Shown here: in pieces, positions 1 to 3,895 of the stretch | Layout of the letters: every line of letters begins with the position of its first letter | How positions within the stretch are numbered: position 1 is the first letter of the stretch | From: Saprospiraceae bacterium | Lineage (GTDB): Bacteria; Bacteroidota; Bacteroidia; Chitinophagales; Saprospiraceae | Assembly (NCBI GenBank): GCA_025455635.1 | Contig: JALOMF010000343.1 | Location: forward strand, 1-5,230 | Length of the DNA: 5,230 nucleotides | Direction: 5' to 3' | Program-made: the position numbers and the translations under genes | Notes under the pieces: generated by a model | The model's database searches: none | What the model was told of the DNA's origin: nothing | What the model saw: only the letters and a program-made list of their open reading frames with translations

Positions 1-164
1 GTGGTAGGAAAAGACAGCGGAAAATTGGAAATCTGGCGAACCAACTTTTCTGTGGTCTCGTCAAGTTTTATGGCAGCGTCGAGGGACTTTTCGGAAAAGG
101 ATTCGAGCACGGAAGCATAGTTCCGCTTAGCTGTTTGCGACCAGATGACGGGGAGTATGGGCGT
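1..164 (-). pseudogene. RelE/ParE-family toxin, partial, without a normal start codon (module A)
   Basis: Reading the minus strand from 164 to the window edge gives an open frame of 54 codons containing PVIWSQTAKRNYASVLESF, then a helix rich in A, K, L and E (SLDAAIKLDETTEKLVRQI) and NFP. A strand, then Trp-Ser and a helical hairpin ending in a short FP motif is the usual N-terminal half of RelE/ParE toxins, which either cleave ribosome-bound mRNA or poison gyrase. The C-terminal half, with the basic active-site region, lies outside the window. No ATG, GTG or TTG begins the frame. Where the antitoxin stop would normally overlap a start as TGATG, the sequence reads TGACG (minus strand 166-162), so the natural start seems mutated to ACG. 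Its partner antitoxin lies directly upstream and has also lost its start. I infer a decaying toxin, although weak initiation at ACG is not excluded. Confidence 0.55.
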
Positions 165-379
165 CAGTTTTTGCGGAGCAGTTTGTTTATTTCAGCCCGT
201 ACATCCTCATGTGGCACTACCCGTCCTTCTTCGATGTCCTTTAGGCCAAGTTCTATCGTTTCCTTTTCATTATCAGAGATTTCGTCCCACCAGTCCAAAG
301 TGGCGTTTTGCTTTTTAAAAAAGTCCTTGACCTTCTGGAGAAAGGTGACGTCTTCGGTATTGATGATGACTTTGATTCT
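164..379 (-). pseudogene. RelB-like antitoxin, 5'-truncated by repeat copy 1 (module A)
   Basis: The minus-strand frame ending in TGA at 166-164 encodes about 71 residues, including RIKVIINTEDVTFLQKVKDF and then DWWDEISDNEKETIELGLKD, EEGRVVPHEDVRAEI and a C-terminal NKLLRKN. The DWWDEIS...GLKDIEEGRVVPHE signature belongs, from my knowledge, to Bacteroidota antitoxins paired with RelE/ParE toxins. That fits the toxin frame overlapping its stop by one base. The frame has no start codon: upstream of the Arg codon at 379-377 it runs straight into repeat copy 1 (from 378) without an ATG. Only the initiator and a few residues seem lost. A second copy of the same gene is at 3672-3836, identical at 46 of the 54 shared residues. 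Most likely a remnant cut by a rearrangement at the repeat. Confidence 0.7.
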
Positions 380-495
380 GGCACTGCCGCTGGGCTTTAC
401 AGCAAGGGCGGGTGGTGGCGGGGTGTGGGGAAGGCCCGGCTATTTGTCATAGGCCAAGCCCATACATTTCCCAAAACTTCCCTATTTTTGTCCAA
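378..495 (+). repeat. Dispersed repeat copy 1 (left part missing, promoter tail present)
   Basis: The copy starts abruptly at CTGGCACTGCCGCTGGGC, which matches the middle of the full copies at 1121 and 2928. It continues through a G-rich run (about 400-432) and a tail shared with copy 2. Two tail blocks are identical to copy 2: 19 bp at 438-456 (1174-1192 in copy 2) and 31 bp at 465-495 (1203-1233 in copy 2). The left 40-50 bp of the core is absent, replaced by the broken antitoxin A. The tail carries TATTTTTG and leads into antitoxin B. Confidence 0.85.
483..490 (+). promoter_or_regulatory. Bacteroidota -7 box (TATTTTTG) for module B
   Basis: TATTTTTG is an exact match to the Bacteroidota -7 consensus TAnnTTTG and lies 41 bp before the antitoxin B ATG. 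It sits inside the conserved tail of repeat copy 1. No good TTTG-like -33 box is seen at the usual 19-21 bp upstream, so the promoter may be weak or use a relaxed -33. Confidence 0.5.
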
Positions 496-531
496 GCTGG
501 TACAATCGCCAATAACCTAAACTTCGTCGAG

Positions 532-792
532 ATGACCATAGATGTTTTAAAATCCGAGGTTCTTAAACTACAACGCACAGAATTGTTCGACTTGGTTCAG
601 TTCATCCTACAATCGCTGAAAGAGAAGGAGGACGCCGGGGAATTGCAGACACCGGATTGGTTGAAAAAGGAGATTTCAAAACGGGCCACCGAAATGAAAT
701 CGGGAAATGTTGTCACCTTTTCCGGGCAACAGGTTCACCAAGAAATCATCGAGAAACATGGCTTCGATATACCAGCTTCACTCCTTAGCTAA
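532..792 (+). CDS. Addiction-module antitoxin, PF09720/TIGR02574-like (module B)
   Basis: The product is an 86-residue antitoxin. Residues about 6-30 (LKSEVLKLQRTELFDLVQFI followed by LQSL) form the amphipathic helix typical of the Unstab_antitox family. A central DWLKKEISKRATEMKSG follows, then a C-terminal stretch QQVHQEIIEKHG that in this family wraps the toxin. Members neutralise RelE/ParE toxins by direct binding. The ATG at 532 is chosen because it gives the family's usual length. Longer in-frame readings upstream run through repeat copy 1 and encode low-quality sequence. The gene overlaps the ParE toxin by 35 bp (758-792), which implies translational coupling. A -7 box lies at 483-490. 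Autorepression by the pair is expected from the family but no operator is evident. Nothing looks damaged. Confidence 0.85.
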   Translation: MTIDVLKSEVLKLQRTELFDLVQFILQSLKEKEDAGELQTPDWLKKEISKRATEMKSGNVVTFSGQQVHQEIIEKHGFDIPASLLS

Positions 793-1057
793 GCAGGAAC
801 TGACCGATGCGGTGGATTGGTACGAGGAGGAGCGCAAGGGCCGTGGTGCCAAGTTTTTCGTCGCTTACCTGAAAACGCTCAAGGCCATTCTTTCCAACCC
901 CACTGCTTTTCCGAAAGACTTTGACGATGTGAGGAAAGCGAACCTGCAAAAGTTCCCCTACACCATTTACTTCGAGGAAGTCGGGAATGAGGTCTTTGTC
1001 TATTCCGTATTTCACAATAAGCGAGACCCAGCGGCTTGGAAGAAGAGAGTGCCTTGA
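758..1057 (+). CDS. parE: RelE/ParE-family toxin (module B)
   Basis: The product is a 99-residue toxin. The N-terminal helical hairpin (residues about 9-45) begins LAKQELTDAVDWYEEERKGR and holds the family's A..EL..A..WYE..R.G pattern. It is followed by NPTAFPKDFDDVRKANLQKF and the beta-sheet half FPYTIYFEEVGNEVFVYSVF. The tail HNKRDPAAWKKRVP has the conserved H.KRDP..W..R. Family members act on DNA gyrase (ParE) or on ribosomal mRNA (RelE); the sequence alone does not decide between them, so the symbol is by family resemblance. The ATG at 758 is preferred to the upstream in-frame ATG at 707, which would add 17 residues in a frame overlapping antitoxin coding sequence and lacking family similarity. 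The gene overlaps antitoxin B, and a repeat copy begins 22 bp after its stop. Confidence 0.88.
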   Translation: MASIYQLHSLAKQELTDAVDWYEEERKGRGAKFFVAYLKTLKAILSNPTAFPKDFDDVRKANLQKFPYTIYFEEVGNEVFVYSVFHNKRDPAAWKKRVP

Positions 1058-1078
1058 TTACCTGTTCTCATAAGTATA

Positions 1079-1233
1079 TTTTAGCAGCCCAAAACTGCCG
1101 TCGTGCTTGCGGGTTTCCTGCTGGCGCTGCTGCTGGGCTTTACATCAAGGGCGGGGCGTGGGACGGCCCCGGCTCGGCTATTTGTCATAGGCCATACCCA
1201 AACATTTCCCAAAACTTCCCTATTTTTGTCCAA
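1079..1233 (+). repeat. Dispersed repeat copy 2 (full core plus promoter tail)
   Basis: This is the most complete copy. The core, 1079-1156, runs from TTTTAGC through CCGTCGTGCTTGCG (1098-1111) and CTGCTGGGCTTTACATCAAG to a G-rich stretch. The tail (about 1157-1233) is shared with copy 1. The core can fold: AGCAGC (1083-1088) pairs with GCTGCT (1129-1134), AAAC (1092-1095) with GTTT (1113-1116), and CCG (1098-1100) with CGG (1110-1112). It lies between the ParE toxin stop and antitoxin C, with 21 and 13 bp either side. Confidence 0.88.
1221..1228 (+). promoter_or_regulatory. Bacteroidota -7 box (TATTTTTG) for module C
   Basis: Exact TAnnTTTG match 18 bp before the antitoxin C ATG, located in the right-hand tail of repeat copy 2 and in the same sequence context as the box at 483-490. 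The expected -33 position does not show a clear TTTG. Confidence 0.55.
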
Positions 1234-1246
1234 ACTACGCTAACCA

Positions 1247-1474
1247 ATGGTCATTACGATACATTTTCAATCAGAAAAAGACCTGAAATGGCTGAACAAG
1301 ATTGTGGCCATTTTAGAGAAAGCAGCCGTGCGCTTCGAGTTGAAGGGGGTATCCACGCCTGCGCCTTCCGATTTGCGGCAGCGGCGGCAGGCGTTCCTGC
1401 AAGCAGCCAAGGCATCGGGGGTGATTACTTCCAGCATCGAAATCCCTAGCCGGGAGGAGCGCAATGCCCGATAA
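1247..1474 (+). CDS. Putative antitoxin paired with PIN toxin (module C)
   Basis: The product is a 75-residue protein beginning MVITIHFQSEKDLKWLNKIV, with a short beta strand and then an amphipathic helix. A middle segment VRFELKGVSTPAPSDLRQRR and a charged C-terminus ending EIPSREERNAR follow. I do not recognise a named antitoxin family. The size, the strand-helix start, the position just before a PIN-domain gene and the 11-bp overlap with it (1464-1474) make a VapB-like role the best reading. The ATG at 1247 follows the TATTTTTG box by 18 bp, which supports this start. It is probably cotranscribed with the toxin, and no damage is seen. Confidence 0.75.
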   Translation: MVITIHFQSEKDLKWLNKIVAILEKAAVRFELKGVSTPAPSDLRQRRQAFLQAAKASGVITSSIEIPSREERNAR

Positions 1475-1886
1475 ATGCTTTTTCGACACGAACTTATGGG
1501 TCTATCTAAAGGCCGAGAACCAGTCGCCGAATGACCTGCGCAAGCAGCATGTCGTCAGCCAACTCATTTTAGACTTACCCGAAATTGTGCTTTCCGTTCA
1601 AGTCCTGAACGAGCTTTCCAATGTGCTGATGAAGAAGTTTTCGTTTTCGGAAGTTGCCACTGAGAATTATGTGTATGAAATTTGCGGTGAGTTTGAGGTT
1701 TCCAACCTAAGCCCAACCATTACCAAATCTGCGCTGAACCTGAAAAGCCGCTATAGCATCAGTTGGTTTGATAGCTTGATTGTGGCTACTGCTTTATCCG
1801 CAAAATGCACACTACTTTATACGGAAGACTTACACGATGGGATGGTATTCGAGGGGCGGTTGAAAGTAGTAAATCCGTTTAAGTAA
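1464..1886 (+). CDS. vapC: VapC-like PIN-domain ribonuclease toxin (module C)
   Basis: The product is a 140-residue PIN-domain protein of full family length. The expected acidic metal-binding residues are all visible: Asp8 in FFDTNLWVYL, Glu50 in VLNELSNVL, Asp103 in SWFDSLIVATAL, and Asp122 in LLYTEDLHDG. VapC toxins are Mg2+-dependent endoribonucleases, often cutting tRNA or rRNA; the target here cannot be told. The ATG at 1464 overlaps the end of antitoxin C, and the start MPDKCFFDTN puts the first Asp at the usual place. The C-terminus GRLKVVNPFK is typical of Bacteroidota PIN toxins. Repeat copy 3 begins about 11-20 bp after the stop. The gene seems intact. Confidence 0.92.
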   Translation: MPDKCFFDTNLWVYLKAENQSPNDLRKQHVVSQLILDLPEIVLSVQVLNELSNVLMKKFSFSEVATENYVYEICGEFEVSNLSPTITKSALNLKSRYSISWFDSLIVATALSAKCTLLYTEDLHDGMVFEGRLKVVNPFK

Positions 1887-1897
1887 GCCCAATCGCA

Positions 1898-1986
1898 ACA
1901 AGCCTGTCTTAGCCGCCCAAAACTCCCGTCGTGCTTGCGAGTTTCCTGCTGGAACTGCGGCTGGGCTTTTCATCAAGGGTGGTGGG
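1898..1986 (+). repeat. Dispersed repeat copy 3 (full core, no promoter tail)
   Basis: The core, 1907-1986, runs from TCTTAGC through CCGTCGTGCTTGCG and CTGGGCTTTTCATCAAGG. A left extension ACAAGC.TG at 1898-1906 is shared with copy 4. Two nested stems can form: AGCCGC (1911-1916) with GCGGCT (1957-1962), and AAACTC (1920-1925) with GAGTTT (1939-1944). Both are perfect even though their bases differ from those of copy 2. The copy stops at the end of the broken small gene on the opposite strand. It lies between two convergent modules (C on plus, D on minus), where it may also serve as a two-way transcription end. Confidence 0.87.
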
Positions 1987-2168
1987 TCATACCGCCTCAG
2001 CCGATTGCTTGCTGCCAGCCGACTTCTTTTTGCCTTCCTGTTTATCGGCGGTCAGTTTGGCCAGTTTCTTTTGCTGGAAGTAGGCGCTGAGGGCCATTTC
2101 CTCTTCGGGGGTCAGTGCGCCTTCGCCTCCGATAAGTCCACGTCAAGTTGTTCTTTTTTATGCTTCAT
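1987..2168 (-). pseudogene. Small hypothetical protein, frameshifted (third gene of module D)
   Basis: From the ATG at 2168 the minus strand reads MKHKKEQLDVDL and stops at 2114-2112 after 18 codons. One frame over, an uninterrupted reading from about 2136 to the TGA at 1989-1987 gives LIGGEGALTPEEEMALSAYF, then a lysine-rich tail QQKKLAKLTADKQEGKKK ending SKQSAEAV. Adding one base near 2136 (GACTT to GACCTT) joins them into a coherent protein of about 60 residues. I recall short Bacteroidota proteins with an IGG.G.LT.EEE...S.YF pattern but can assign no function. The gene starts 45 bp after the PIN toxin D stop on the same strand and is probably in the same transcript. The break may be real or a sequencing indel; an internal ATG start in the second frame is also possible. 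Confidence 0.55.
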
Positions 2169-2213
2169 GGCCTGATATTATTGAAAGTATTTGTTGATGA
2201 GTTTGAGGGCGTA

Positions 2214-2627
2214 CTACAAAGGATGCACATTGATTTCAGCGATGCCGTCGAAGTCCTTCACATTGTGGGTGCCGATATCGGGGATTTGGTTGGCGATGGC
2301 GATGGAGGCGATTTCGAGGTCATAGATTCGGTTTCCTTTGGGCTGGTACTTCTGTAGCAAGGTCTCGAAGATGGCGTGGCTGGAAGGGGTTGGGTACAGC
2401 AGGGTGCAATTGGCCATTGCGCTTTGGTAGAACTGCCAAACCTTGGGGAATGGCTCGTTCATTTTTGATAGTACTGCGAAATATTCCGTGATGTTTTTGG
2501 TGGTGAGGTAGTAGTCGAAGCCGGGATTGGTCAGAAAGGTAACCGCCCGTTGGTGAAAGGCAGAATTGGCATCGTAGGCATAGACCAATATGTTGGAGTC
2601 AACCAGTTTCTTAGTCTTCGTGGGCAT
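2214..2627 (-). CDS. vapC: VapC-like PIN-domain ribonuclease toxin (module D)
   Basis: The product is a 137-residue PIN-domain protein. With the start at 2627 (MPTKTKKLVDSNILVYAYDA), the acidic residues are Asp10 in LVDSNILVY, Glu48 in KNITEYF, Asp103 in NRIYDLEIASIAI, and Asp125 in the classic closing motif THNVKDFDGI. This complete set predicts an active Mg2+-dependent endoribonuclease, as in other VapC proteins. The ATG at 2627 overlaps the antitoxin stop by 17 bp; a GTG two codons earlier (2633) is an alternative start. It is the second gene of a minus-strand transcript (antitoxin, toxin, broken small gene). It is not closely similar to the module C or E toxins, so the three are not recent duplicates. 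Confidence 0.92.
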   Translation of the reverse strand: MPTKTKKLVDSNILVYAYDANSAFHQRAVTFLTNPGFDYYLTTKNITEYFAVLSKMNEPFPKVWQFYQSAMANCTLLYPTPSSHAIFETLLQKYQPKGNRIYDLEIASIAIANQIPDIGTHNVKDFDGIAEINVHPL

Positions 2628-2829
2628 ATTCACGGATGTTTACGTGGTCCAACTTTCCGGAGAGGTTGCCAATGCCGAATGCCCAAGCCGTTTTCACTGC
2701 TTTAGGCTGTTTTTTCGGACTGATGATTGGGTTGAAATTGAAGTGCTTGAAACCACTTTCCTTGAGCAGTTGGAGCAACCGCAAGAATTCTTCGGCTGTT
2801 TCGAATTGGATGGTAAACGCTGCAGTCAT
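2611..2829 (-). CDS. Putative VapB-like antitoxin (module D)
   Basis: The product is 72 residues long. It starts MTAAFTIQFETAEEFLRLLQ (strand then helix), has a basic middle NPIISPKKQPKAVKTAWAFG, and ends GKLDHVNIREYAHED. A C-terminus of the type GKLD..NIREYA.ED is one I associate with Bacteroidota antitoxins placed before PIN toxins. The ATG at 2829 is chosen because a matching -7 box lies 17 bp upstream. A longer in-frame reading starting at 3003 crosses repeat copy 4, encodes implausible sequence, and is rejected. The toxin gene begins inside its last codons (17-bp overlap), so translation is probably coupled. No defect is seen. Confidence 0.82.
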   Translation of the reverse strand: MTAAFTIQFETAEEFLRLLQLLKESGFKHFNFNPIISPKKQPKAVKTAWAFGIGNLSGKLDHVNIREYAHED

Positions 2830-2846
2830 TGCTGTTAATTTTAGAA

Positions 2847-2878
2847 CAAAAATAAGGAATTGAATCCTATTTCGACAA
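2847..2878 (-). promoter_or_regulatory. Bacteroidota promoter (-33 TTG, -7 TATTTTTG) for module D
   Basis: On the minus strand TTG (2878-2876), a 21-bp spacer and TATTTTTG (2854-2847) match the TTTG-N19-21-TAnnTTTG arrangement. The -7 box ends 17 bp before the antitoxin D ATG. The -33 part lies within the left extension of repeat copy 4 (ACAAGC), so the repeat may contribute half of this divergent promoter. Confidence 0.6.
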
Positions 2879-2981
2879 GCATGTTTTAGCCACCAAAAAA
2901 CTGCCGTCGTGCTTGCGGGTTGGCTGCTGGCACTGCCGCTGGTATTTCCATCAAGGGCGGGGGTGGTTATTTGGTAGGCAT
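2875..2981 (+). repeat. Dispersed repeat copy 4 (full core, partial tail)
   Basis: The left extension ACAAGC.TG (2875-2883) is shared with copy 3. The core begins TTTTAGC at 2884 and includes ACTGCCGTCGTGCTTGCGGG (2900-2919), CTGGCACTGCCGCTGG and CATCAAGGGCGGG. The right end GGTTATTTGG.AGGCATA resembles the tail blocks of copies 1 and 2 with small gaps, but lacks their TATTTTTG. The outer stem is weaker here: AGC pairs with GCT but the next positions mismatch. It separates modules D and E, both on minus. Confidence 0.85.
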
Positions 2982-2982
2982 A

Positions 2983-3000
2983 AGTGATAAAATTATCACT
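2983..3000. other. Perfect 8-bp inverted repeat at the end of PIN toxin E
   Basis: AGTGATAA, two A bases, then TTATCACT form a perfect inverted repeat. It overlaps the toxin E stop codon (2998-2996 on minus). It could be a weak hairpin at the 3' end of the module E transcript, or a palindromic binding site. It is AT-rich and has no following U-tract, so a rho-independent terminator is not supported. Confidence 0.35.
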
Positions 3001-3372
3001 CAAAGGGATTCAGCACTTCCAGCCCATCCAAGCCAGTAAAATCGGCAATATTTCGGGTTACTACGCTGCAATCGTTCAAAATGGCAGTGGCTGCAATGAT
3101 GGCATCTGGCAGCTTCATCCGCCGAGATTGCCTTAATTCTATCACTTTCATCACCACGGAATCAGCGATTGGCAAGCGGACGAGGACGTTCAGCAGTGCT
3201 TCGGTTTCCTGCTTTTCGGTAAGGTCAGAGAAGGCATATCCCAATGTTTCCATCAAGGAAATATCTGAGACGAAAAGGAGGTCATCGGGTAGGATAAAAT
3301 TATCGGGTGCCAGCTTTTTTATGCAAGGTAGATGATGATATTGGAATCGAGCAGGAGCTTACGACCATTCAT
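2996..3372 (-). pseudogene. vapC: VapC-like PIN-domain toxin, frameshifted near the N-terminus (module E)
   Basis: From the ATG at 3372 the gene reads MNGRKLLLDSNIIIYLA, with the expected first PIN Asp at residue 9. It then meets TAA at 3321-3319, next to a run of six A (3320-3315 on minus). In the next frame the protein resumes as KKLAPDNFILPDDLLFVSDI, then SLMETLGYAF (second acidic residue), KLPDAIIAATAIL (third) and VTRNIADFTGLDGLEVLNPF (closing motif). Joining the frames gives about 124 residues, a normal VapC length. A one-base insertion or two-base deletion restores it. As read, the main product is only 17 residues. A TTG or ATG at 3256/3253 could start the C-terminal part, but that lacks the first Asp and should be inactive. 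The start overlaps antitoxin E by 14 bp. A sequencing error in the homopolymer is a real alternative. Confidence 0.8.
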
Positions 3373-3616
3373 CACGCTGTTGTTTTTGCCAATCGGCTGG
3401 GTCTGCTATTTGCTGGAAAAGCGGCTTGGTCTGTTCTTGGAGCACCTGCTTCATCAATGCGAGTTGGTTGGTGGCCGGCAAGGGTGCTTGTTCAAGTGTC
3501 GAAGCATCAGGTGTTGCTGTTGTCGGCTTCACGATACGCACGTACTCCAATGTGCTGAGGAATTTGAGCAGCACTTGGTAACGGCTTTCTTCGATGTTTA
3601 AAATAAGCTGTTGCAT
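3359..3616 (-). CDS. Putative VapB-like antitoxin (module E)
   Basis: The product is 85 residues, starting MQQLILNIEESRYQVLLKFL followed by STLEYVRIVKP. This strand-helix start is, from my knowledge, common in Bacteroidota antitoxins paired with PIN toxins. A Pro/Thr/Ala-rich linker follows (residues about 31-50), then a helix MKQVLQEQTKPLFQQIADPA and the end DWQKQQRDEWS, which would contact the toxin. The ATG at 3616 is preferred because a -7 box lies 15 bp upstream. The longer reading from 3718 runs out of frame through antitoxin remnant F. It overlaps its toxin by 14 bp. The antitoxin appears intact although its toxin is frameshifted, so it may now be an unpaired antitoxin. Confidence 0.8.
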   Translation of the reverse strand: MQQLILNIEESRYQVLLKFLSTLEYVRIVKPTTATPDASTLEQAPLPATNQLALMKQVLQEQTKPLFQQIADPADWQKQQRDEWS

Positions 3617-3631
3617 ACTGGTGGTTTGTTG

Positions 3632-3639
3632 CAAAAATA
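3632..3639 (-). promoter_or_regulatory. Bacteroidota -7 box (TATTTTTG) for module E
   Basis: TATTTTTG on the minus strand, 15 bp before the antitoxin E ATG, matches TAnnTTTG exactly. Upstream at 21 bp is TTTT rather than TTTG as a possible -33. The bases just before the box (TTCCCC) resemble those in repeat copies 1 and 2 (TTCCC), although no repeat core is present here. Confidence 0.5.
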
Positions 3640-3671
3640 GGGGAAATAATTGGTGTCCTGAAAATTTAACA

Positions 3672-3836
3672 TTAGTTCTCAATGAGTATTTTATTGATTC
3701 CTGTCCTGACTTCTTCATGTGGTACGACCCGGCCTTCCTCGATGTCCTTTAGGCCGAGTTCAATCATTTCCTTTTCGTGGTCAGAAATTTCGTCCCACCA
3801 GTCCAAAGTGGCATTTTGCTTTTTGAAAAAGTCCTT
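3672..3836 (-). pseudogene. RelB-like antitoxin remnant, both ends of its module lost (module F)
   Basis: The frame ending in TAA at 3674-3672 encodes 54 residues: KDFFKKQNATLDWWDEISDH, EKEMIELGLKDIEEGRVVPH, then EEVRTGINKILIEN. It matches antitoxin A at 46 of 54 positions, so the two are paralogues of one antitoxin family. Upstream the frame enters repeat copy 5 and meets a stop two codons before the Lys, and no start codon precedes the homology. Compared with antitoxin A it has lost at least 17 N-terminal residues. The stop has the TAATG overlap expected with a toxin start, but no RelE/ParE toxin follows; antitoxin E begins 55 bp later. It is a dead fragment. Confidence 0.82.
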
Positions 3837-3837
3837 G

Positions 3838-3870
3838 TTTTAGCTCCCCAAAACCGCCGTCGTGCTTGCG
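3838..3870 (+). repeat. Dispersed repeat copy 5 (left 33 bp only)
   Basis: TTTTAGCTCCCCAAAACCGC followed by CGTCGTGCTTGCG matches the left 33 bp of the repeat core. Similarity ends right after GTGCTTGCG, where unrelated sequence begins before the end of the 369-residue gene. It abuts the broken 5' end of antitoxin remnant F. Copies 1 and 5 together are nearly complementary halves of one core, with a gap of about 10 bp in the middle. Confidence 0.8.
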
Positions 3871-3895
3871 TTCAGCTAATTCGATTATAAGGTGG

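Noticed and set aside
412..531. N-terminal extension of antitoxin B
   Set aside because: It is a reading of the repeat tail. The ATG at 532 lies after the -7 box and fits the family length.
1079..1233. Canonical integron attC site
   Set aside because: GCCCAAA is near the RYYYAAC core and the repeat folds, but no GTTRRRY partner is seen at the other end. I keep only the weaker cassette-array idea.
1036..1449. A 137-residue plus-strand open frame
   Set aside because: It begins in the end of the ParE toxin, crosses repeat copy 2 and runs through antitoxin C in the wrong frame. Composition is not protein-like.
2148..2357. Plus-strand 69-residue open frame
   Set aside because: It is the antisense shadow of PIN toxin D and the small gene, with no family features.
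2611..3003. A 130-residue reading of antitoxin D starting at 3003
   Set aside because: The extra 58 N-terminal residues are a translation of repeat copy 4 and promoter sequence. The ATG at 2829, just after a good promoter, gives a normal antitoxin.
3314..3322. Programmed ribosomal frameshift in toxin E at A AAA AAG
   Set aside because: The in-frame TAA comes before the A run, so ribosomes would stop before reaching the slippery bases. No supporting upstream element was seen.
3307..3601. Two plus-strand open frames of 83-89 residues
   Set aside because: They are antisense to antitoxin E and have no recognisable content or promoter.
3617..3718. N-terminal extension of antitoxin E to 3718
   Set aside because: The added 34 residues come from remnant F read in another frame plus the promoter region.
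378..3870. CRISPR array
   Set aside because: Repeats are 33 to 155 bp, imperfect and 700-950 bp apart with genes between them; there are no short spacers and no cas genes.
378..3870. Insertion sequence or MITE explanation for the repeats
   Set aside because: No transposase frame, no terminal inverted repeats at the outer ends and no target-site duplications could be seen.
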